From: Symbiodinium natans
Taxonomy: Eukaryota; Sar; Dinophyceae; Suessiales; Symbiodiniaceae
Direction: 5' to 3'
DNA: 64,000 nt
NCBI GenBank assembly: GCA_905221605.1
Contig: CAJNDS010000635.1
Coordinates: 170,001-234,000 of the forward strand
Positions within the stretch are counted from its first letter, which is position 1, and the number at the start of each line of letters is the position of its first letter. Of the stretch, positions 59,312-64,000 are shown one piece after another. Both the position numbers and the translations under genes were made by a program. The notes under the pieces were generated by a model. It saw only the letters and a list, made by a program, of their open reading frames with translations, was not told where the DNA came from and searched no databases.

Positions 59312-59549
59312 CTGCAGGCAGCTCTAGAGTGAGGACCATGATCCCAAAATATCTAAATTCTATAGAAGTTTCCGACTTCCGAAGATAGACCACGATCTTC
59401 TGGAGCTTTGCTACATCGTAGCGACGATTGGTAGACAGAAGCTGAAGCACTTTCCCGGATGTAAACTTCGGGGGGTGCATGGCTTGCTGCAGGTACCCTA
59501 TACCCATGGCTCGGTCAACGTAGGCTCCAAGATCTCTTGACCACGGCAG
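59312..59549 (-). CDS. Exon, hypothetical
   Basis: Encodes LPWSRDLGAYVDRAMGIGYL, QQAMHPPKFTSGKVLQLLST, NRRYDVAKLQKIVVYLRKSE and FGIMVLTLELPA. Acceptor atatggcag; donor GC type (CCTGCAG before GCATAT). No domain recognised. Confidence 0.55.
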
Positions 59550-59686
59550 CTGCCATATATAAACATGTACACAAAATGTTCGTTCATGCCTTGCTCATGA
59601 GCACGTGACATCGATGCCACGCATGCTGCTGGCGCATGGAGTCAAATGTATGTAGACACTGCACGTATATTAATTTTCACTCTCAC

Positions 59687-59827
59687 CTCCAGTCAGCGTG
59701 GCCCTGCAAAAGGTCGTCCAACTCCCCATGGTACCCATCTTCGGCCTCTGAGTCGGAGAGCTCCACGGAGTCGAGCGGTATCGGTTGAGGCTCCTCTATG
59801 TCTTCGAACGTCCTGGCAGCATCCAGC
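59687..59827 (-). CDS. Acidic exon, hypothetical
   Basis: Encodes LDAARTFEDIEEPQPIPLDS then VELSDSEAEDGYHGELDDLL and QGHADWR. Acceptor gattaag; donor GTGAGA. Rich in Asp/Glu. Context places it between the methyltransferase-like exons and the next hypothetical exons. Confidence 0.6.
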
Positions 59828-60091
59828 CTTAATCGTCGGTTCGGGGCGTGGTTTTGCTTAAGGGGTCAAGGGTCACGACAGCATGTGACGCGCGAGCCCC
59901 AAAGGATAATGAGACGAGTAGCAGATCGGCGCAAGCGACGCCAAAACCCTTTGGATATACTTGTGTCAGGGTCAGATCGCGACCACCATGCTTAGATCAA
60001 GACTGAACGAGACACCACGCCATATTTAAATACAAACACACAGTATATATTGAAATCTCTATATATATGTGCAGATAAGTCACAAACTTAC

Positions 60092-60141
60092 CGTCGGCAG
60101 TTCTTCTGACAATCTCCGGTGCCTTCTTCATTTTTTGAATC
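60092..60141 (-). CDS. Micro-exon candidate
   Basis: Bounded by gcatgcacgcag and GTAAGT, a strong donor. Two frames are open (IQKMKKAPEIVRRTAD or DSKNEEGTGDCQKNCR). The splice bounds are convincing; the frame is not. Confidence 0.45.
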
Positions 60142-60310
60142 CTGCGTGCATGCGTGTCACTTGAAGGCTATTGAACAAACCCTATAAACCCTAAACCCTA
60201 AACCCTAAACACTAAACCCTAATACCCTTATTAAGAATCAACGTGGTACCCTAAACCCATATGAAAAAGTATCAGCCCTTTTTGAACCTTAATTATGGCC
60301 TCTGGGCTAC

Positions 60311-60380
60311 CAGGAGCTTCACATGCTTGAAGGATGTTTTCCTCTTCAGCTTGTACAATCCGGGAAGGGTCCCCCAGCAC
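60311..60380 (-). CDS. Exon candidate
   Basis: Bounded by gggaccgag and GTAGCC. In phase with the exon upstream it reads VLGDPSRIVQAEEENILQAC, but a second frame (LPGLYKLKRKTSFKHVKLL) is also open. The choice is unresolved. Confidence 0.4.
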
Positions 60381-60440
60381 CTCGGTCCCGAGGGTTTATC
60401 AAAAAGGGATTGGACATATCACATGTATAGAGGGTAAAAC

Positions 60441-60521
60441 ATTCAAATTTTGAATAGAGCCAAAGAACACCGTGGCTTTCGGCGCCGCGGCACCATAAGT
60501 GGCCATGTAGAAGCTGACACG
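60441..60521 (-). CDS. Exon of methyltransferase-like gene, YMATYGAAAPKATVFFGS
   Basis: Twenty-seven codons, phase 0: RVSFYMATYGAAAPKATVFF then GSIQNLN. Acceptor gcgcag; donor GTTTTA. Y/WM-x-x-YG/FG-x-x-x-PK-x-T is, from memory, a conserved block of a dinoflagellate protein family in which it follows the EQPxSS motif, as here. Confidence 0.65.
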
Positions 60522-60678
60522 CTGCGCTTTGCATTTGCGTAGCGTGAGTCGCATAGCCGGGAAGCTCCATAGGATCTGGGTAGAGCATGCATGCCGCGCT
60601 CCAGTAAAATACGCATCAACAGCACGCTAGCCCTTCGAACGACATATAAGTGTGCATTCATTATATAAGCCAGGCATC

Positions 60679-60838
60679 GGAACTTGCCGGTTGTTCCACA
60701 ACCCACCAGACCCGTAGTTTGGTAGCCAGACGCAGCACATAGCACAAGCGCTCGATGAAGATGTTCGCACGCCTCACAGACCTGAGTCTGCAGGCTCCTT
60801 GCGGGCACTTGCGGCTGCGCTTGGTGGATCCACGGCTC
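60679..60838 (-). CDS. Exon of methyltransferase-like gene with VEQPASS
   Basis: Starts after gaccgag and completes Met from the previous exon: M-SRGSTKRSRKCPQGAC, then VRRANIFIERLCYVLRLATK and VWWVVEQPASS. The hydrophobic strand plus EQP could correspond to the ENV motif VI strand of cytosine-5 methyltransferases. The 3' end is approximate (GA donor after AGTTCC). Confidence 0.65.
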
Positions 60839-61006
60839 CTCGGTCGATCCGAGCACCCTAAACTCAACGCTGTGTAAACCCTATCAAAGGTATAGGGGTT
60901 AACCCCCTAAACCCCTAAACCCCAAACGCAACTAACCCAATTACAAAGCCCATAATTTTAAATTAGCCCTAGGGCTCATGTGTTTCAAATATTGCGAGCC
61001 AGTCAC

Positions 61007-61057
61007 ATGAGGACCCATGTACTGCAAGGGGGGGCACACATCAGCAATCCTTGAGGA
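61007..61057 (-). CDS. Exon of methyltransferase-like gene with APPCSTW
   Basis: Encodes PQGLLMCAPPCSTWVL plus two bases of Met. Acceptor acgccag; donor GTGACT. The CAPPCSTW block is placed where motif IV (PPC, with the catalytic Cys) stands in cytosine-5 methyltransferases. All three methyltransferase-like exons keep phase. Confidence 0.65.
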
Positions 61058-61149
61058 CTGGCGTTTCGAACCTGAGCCATGCATCGATCTAAATGTATAT
61101 ATAATATGGGCTCCCTCCCTATATTCCAGCGCTGCATGTTTGCAGACAC

Positions 61150-61292
61150 GCAGCTGCCATGATAAGGGCAAGTAGACCAATGCTTCTGAGAAAGTCGTGA
61201 TTTCTGCTGTACTCCAGATCCATGCGCTTGCCCTGAAAGCCTGCGTCTCTCATCGCCTCCGACCACAGGGCTGCACCGGCACAGAATTCCAC
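61150..61292 (-). CDS. Exon of methyltransferase-like gene with motif-I-like segment
   Basis: Encodes VEFCAGAALWSEAMRDAGFQ, GKRMDLEYSRNHDFLRSIGL and LALIMAAA. FCAGAALWSEAMRDAGF followed by RMDL matches the SAM-binding motif I/II arrangement (FxGxG…aGF…D). Acceptor cagctcag; donor GTGTCT. With the next two exons this looks like a divergent DNA C5-methyltransferase fold in which the second Gly of FxGxG is Ala. Catalysis is unproven. Confidence 0.65.
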
Positions 61293-61317
61293 CTGAGCTG
61301 CCATATAGTCGAGGTTT

Positions 61318-61530
61318 TGGGTTTAGGGTTTAGGGTTTAAGGCCTATCGGGTTTAACCCAAATTAGAGTTTAGGGTTTAGGGTCTAGGGCCCAGGGTTCA
61401 TGGTTTAGGGTTTAGGCTTAATAGGGTTTAGGGTTTAGGGTTTATAGGGTTTAATAGGGCTTAGGGTGTTTAGGGTTTATAGGGTTTATAGGGTTTAGGG
61501 TTTAGGCTTTAGGGTTTATAATTATAGGGT
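61318..61530 (+). repeat. Degenerate telomeric repeat field
   Basis: About 200 bp of TTTAGGG units with TATAGGG, AATAGGG and TTAGGC variants, just upstream of the methyltransferase-like exons. Confidence 0.9.
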
Positions 61531-61639
61531 TATTGTCTGCAATGAGGAGTCGATCGTCATAAATACAATAAGCTAGTATATATGGCATGTATATATATAA
61601 TAATTTAGAATAAGAGAGAGCTTCGGGGTCCTTTCCTCC

Positions 61640-61800
61640 TGCTCAAGAATTCAGCACAATACTGTGGAGCCCAGTCACGAAATGGTTGCGCAAGTGGGGG
61701 GGCGGAAGGCCCACTTCGCCAGCCAGCAAATTCACTATCGGAAGCAGTCTGGTAAATTGCATGTCGAGCTCGGCTCGGGAATCGAGCTATCCACGCTCGA
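61640..61800 (-). CDS. Possible exon, hypothetical
   Basis: After a possible acceptor (cgtggatag) two frames are open: one with ASDSEFAGWRSGPSAPPLAQ and one with AELDMQFTRLLPIVNLLAGE. Neither is recognised. Confidence 0.3.
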
Positions 61801-62072
61801 GATATGTAGGCTTGCAACAAGTGCACACACACATGCACGCAGCAAGTTAGCTTTGCATGAGCACACAGGCCTGGCCACACATGTGCATGCATCACGTGGA
61901 GAAAACACATGCAGCGCTTACGTTTCGTCACCCATTCCAGGTCACGGCACCGATCCCCACAGCGCACATTTCATGTGGCACATGGCAAATTAAGAATTGT
62001 AAGATCGAAGAGCGATCTTTCAAATCGGGACGGCACGTGCGTGCGCATGCAGCAGCACGTGTTCGATCAGGC

Positions 62073-62366
62073 CTCCTCAGAGGCTTCGGTCGGCAGGCCC
62101 TCGTCGTGGCTCTCTGCCGCATCCTCATGAGATGCCTCGTCCTCAGCCTTGCGCTTCTTGCTGGCCTTCGCCTTCTTGCTTCCTTTCGCCTTCGCCTTTC
62201 CCTTTGCTGTTGCCTTTCCCTTTGCTTTTGCCGTTCTTCCATCAGGTGTGTGGTCGTAGCCTCCCATCTTCTGCAGCTTCAGCCTCGAATCTGCAGTCCG
62301 GCCATCGCGGTGGGTGTACGACGCCCACTCGGACCCTTGCTGCTTGCCCTTCGTCCTGAGCCTGTA
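62073..62366 (-). CDS. Lys-rich exon
   Basis: Ninety-eight codons, phase 0 at both ends: YRLRTKGKQQGSEWASYTHR, DGRTADSRLKLQKMGGYDHT, then a KAKGKATAKGKAKAKGSKKA run with KKRKAEDE and an acidic tail. The KKRK cluster would suit nuclear localisation. Acceptor tgctggag; donor GC type (GAGGAG before GCCTGA); unspliced, the frame would stop one codon later at 62067, so this could instead be a gene end. Confidence 0.6.
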
Positions 62367-62466
62367 CTCCAGCAATCGCCAACCATGCATTAAACGCATG
62401 CATGCTACGGACTGGTAAACGCACATCGAGCTCAATCAAGGCACCTTATCTCCTTGTACCACCCAC

Positions 62467-62772
62467 CTTGAAGTTCCACCGTCCGGATAGCGGCCTGAGG
62501 CGCCCGTTTCCTGCCCGCGAGGGAGAAATAGAGCTCGATTCAGCTTGCATGCATGCGTGCAACGCTTGTAAGATTGGATCCTGCCTTCCAGTCGACCTTT
62601 CAGCCCTGATGAGAGCTAGTTGCTCCGCCGGAGAGATAGGCGGTTCGGCGTGGGCCGCCGCCGCAGCCGCGTGAACCGGCGCGAGATCCACGCGCGCCAA
62701 GTGCGCGCAAATGGCCCGTCCCGGTCTGGGTATGGAGAATACGACATCGGCCGAAGCCGAGCGCCTCAACTC
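62467..62772 (-). CDS. Exon, hypothetical
   Basis: 102 codons, phase 0 at both ends. Acceptor ttgtaag before GAGTTG; donor CTTCAAG before GTGGGT. Encodes ELRRSASADVVFSIPRPGRA, HLARVDLAPVHAAAAAAHAE and PPISPAEQLALIRAERSTGR. The middle contains a GCATGCATGCAAG sequence like an intron end, so an internal splice is possible. Confidence 0.5.
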
Positions 62773-62884
62773 CTTACAAGAAAAAGCTTTGGCCCGGAAT
62801 AGGGTTCATAAGGATTAAGGGTGTTAAGGTGTACGGTTTATAGGGTTTAAGCTTGAATTATAATGTTCAAAATTATCATTAATC

Positions 62885-62919
62885 CTAGGAGCTCTTCTGG
62901 GCTTCTTGGCTGCCGGAGC
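62885..62919 (-). CDS. Basic micro-exon candidate
   Basis: Reads APAAKKPRRAPR between gactgcag and a GA-type donor (CCTAG before GATTAA). Composition fits the basic/acidic neighbours. Confidence 0.4.
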
Positions 62920-63174
62920 CTGCAGTCGATCGAGGAATATGCAATGAAATTTGTAGATATATATCTATGGGGTTTAGAGTTTAGGGTTTCGGGTTTAGGA
63001 TTTAGGGTTTATATATATATATAACATGCATATTATCGTACGTATCGATCTCTCTCTATATATATAAATAGATCTCGAGAGATATATGTATATATATATA
63101 TGTAAGAGGTCCGAGGTTTCATAGCCTAAGCCCTTATATACCCTAATTTTCTCGAAACCCTAAACCCTAAACCC

Positions 63175-63330
63175 TTATTCGGCCTCATCTTCTTTCTTCT
63201 CCTCTTCTTCATTCCCCTCCTCCTCCTTTCCCTGCTCCTCTCCTGAGTCCTGGCCTTCTTCCTCATCTTGTGCAACGTTGCCTGCCCCATCTTCTTCCTC
63301 CTCCCCCTGCTCCTCTCCTGGCTCCTGGGC
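63175..63330 (-). CDS. Downstream part of acidic repeat gene, shifted by one base
   Basis: Continues the acidic repeat in a frame shifted by one base from 63332-64000: AQEPGEEQGEEEEDGAGN, then EEEGNEEEEKKEDEAE and TAA. The repeat unit (CAGGAGCCAGGAGAGGAGCAG) is clearly homologous across the shift, so a one-base change or a tiny unrecognised splice separates the parts. The stop is followed at once by TTTAGGG repeats; a GC donor just before it is also possible. Confidence 0.6.
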   Translation of the reverse strand, partial: AQEPGEEQGEEEEDGAGNVAQDEEEGQDSGEEQGKEEEGNEEEEKKEDEAE

Positions 63331-63331
63331 A

Positions 63332-64000
63332 TCCTGGATCCTGCGCGGGCCTGCCTTGGCATTCTTCGTCCTCTTCCTCCCGCTCCTGAGCAGGGCTGCT
63401 TGGGCATTCTTCTTCAACCTCCTCCTCCCCCTGCTCCTCTCCTGGGTCCTGTGCGGGGCTGCCTTGGTCCTCTTCCTGCTGCTCCTCTCCTGAATCCTGG
63501 GCAGGGTTTCCTGAGCATTCTTCTTCGCCCTCCTCCTCCCCCTGCTCCTCTCCTGGATCCTGTTCTTCTTGAACCTCCGCCTCCTCTTCCTCCTCCTCGC
63601 CCGGATCCTGCGCGGGGCTGCTTTGGCAGTCTTCTTGAACCTCCTCCTCCTCTTCCTCCTCTTCCTCCTCTCCTGGATCCTGCGCGGGGCTGCTTTGGCG
63701 TTCTTCTTGAACCTCCTCCTCCTCCTCTTCCTCCTCCTCTCCTGGATCCTGCGCGGGGCTTTGGCGTTCTTCTTGAACCTCCTGCTCCTCTTCCTCCTCC
63801 TCCTCTCCTGGATCCTGCGCGGGGCTTTGGCATTCTTCTTGAACCTCCTCCTCCTCTGCCTCCTCCTCCTCCTCTCCTGGATCCTGCGCGGGGCTGCTTT
63901 GGCGTTCTTCTTGAACCTCCTCCTCCTCCTCTTCCTCCCCCTCCTCTCCTGGATCCTGCGCGGGGCTGCTTTGGCGTTCTTCTCCCTCCTCCTCCTCTAC
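63332..64000 (-). CDS. Acidic Glu-rich repeat protein, 5' end beyond window
   Basis: A frame open from the right edge for 223 codons. It consists of repeats of 20-28 residues on the theme VQEERQSSPAQDPGEEEEEE, with variants ECQSPAQDPG and DCQSSPAQDPG, and it becomes more irregular toward the 3' side (EQGEEEVEEECPSSPAQ). Glu makes up around half of residues. No ATG lies in view. Acidic tracts of this kind occur in histone chaperones and other nuclear proteins, but nothing identifies a function. The other minus frame over the same DNA is also open (Arg/Gly-rich) because of the composition; the Glu frame is preferred because the variable positions leave its repeat intact. Confidence 0.6.
63390..64000. 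repeat. Coding tandem repeat of GAGGAGGAG and GCGCAGGATCCAGGA blocks
   Basis: Seven to nine imperfect units of about 66-84 bp, each with a variable GAG/GAA run and a constant CGCCAAAGCAGCCCCGCGCA block. Unit length varies by multiples of three, as expected if the frame is kept. Confidence 0.85.

Noticed and set aside
63414-63833. Arg/Gly-rich (RGG-like) protein on the minus strand
   Set aside because: A shifted frame over the acidic repeat; the Glu frame keeps a cleaner repeat and runs further without a stop.

Overview
The window looks like nuclear DNA of a dinoflagellate. Five independent signs point that way. (1) Telomere-type TTTAGGG/CCCTAAA tracts are scattered through the whole window. 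(2) A small plastid-targeted-looking gene is present as five head-to-tail copies. (3) Upstream of a polyubiquitin gene lies a sequence matching the 3' end of the dinoflagellate spliced leader, as in mRNA-derived (retroposed) genes. (4) In the right third, exon chains stay in phase only if GT, GC and GA are all accepted as 5' splice sites. (5) The proteins from those exons resemble, from memory, large uncharacterised families common in Symbiodiniaceae-like gene sets. The genus cannot be fixed from the sequence.

Layout. 1-12.9 kb is mostly non-coding and rich in degenerate telomeric repeat, G/C homopolymers and TA microsatellites; it holds one clear gene (minus strand, 1947-2663) that fuses DnaJ-type CxxCxGxG motifs, a glycine-rich segment and a Gig2-like ADP-ribosyltransferase domain. 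A low-complexity P/S/A-rich ORF lies at 12942-13682 and a four-unit polyubiquitin gene at 15383-16291, both on the minus strand. 16.4-22 kb is repeat-rich spacer. 22.0-22.7 kb is a GTAC-rich palindromic array. 23.8-28.56 kb is a ~4.7 kb minisatellite with a 107 bp dimeric period and higher-order duplications. 33.1-35.7 kb is the five-copy tandem gene array. 42.3-44.8 kb holds three more repeat families, including a large nested inverted repeat. A small exon-like fragment at ~46.35-46.48 kb resembles a BMT5-like rRNA methyltransferase.

From ~47.2 kb to the right edge the minus strand carries a dense set of short exons separated by introns that contain CCCTAAA tracts, TA runs and GCATGCATGC-type motifs. 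The best resolved gene ends at 47179 and can be followed upstream to ~56992. It includes a 406-codon Lys/Ala/Pro repeat exon, a coiled-coil region and a C-terminal half of an uncharacterised dinoflagellate family. Further upstream are exons of a cytosine-5-methyltransferase-like domain (61.3-60.4 kb), Lys-rich exons (62.8-62.07 kb) and an acidic repeat ORF entering from beyond the right edge (64000-63175). Whether 47-64 kb is one gene or several co-oriented genes cannot be decided here.

All recognisable coding sequence in the window is on the minus strand, consistent with the unidirectional gene clusters of dinoflagellates. Family assignments were made by eye; splice models rest on reading-phase consistency, not on transcripts.
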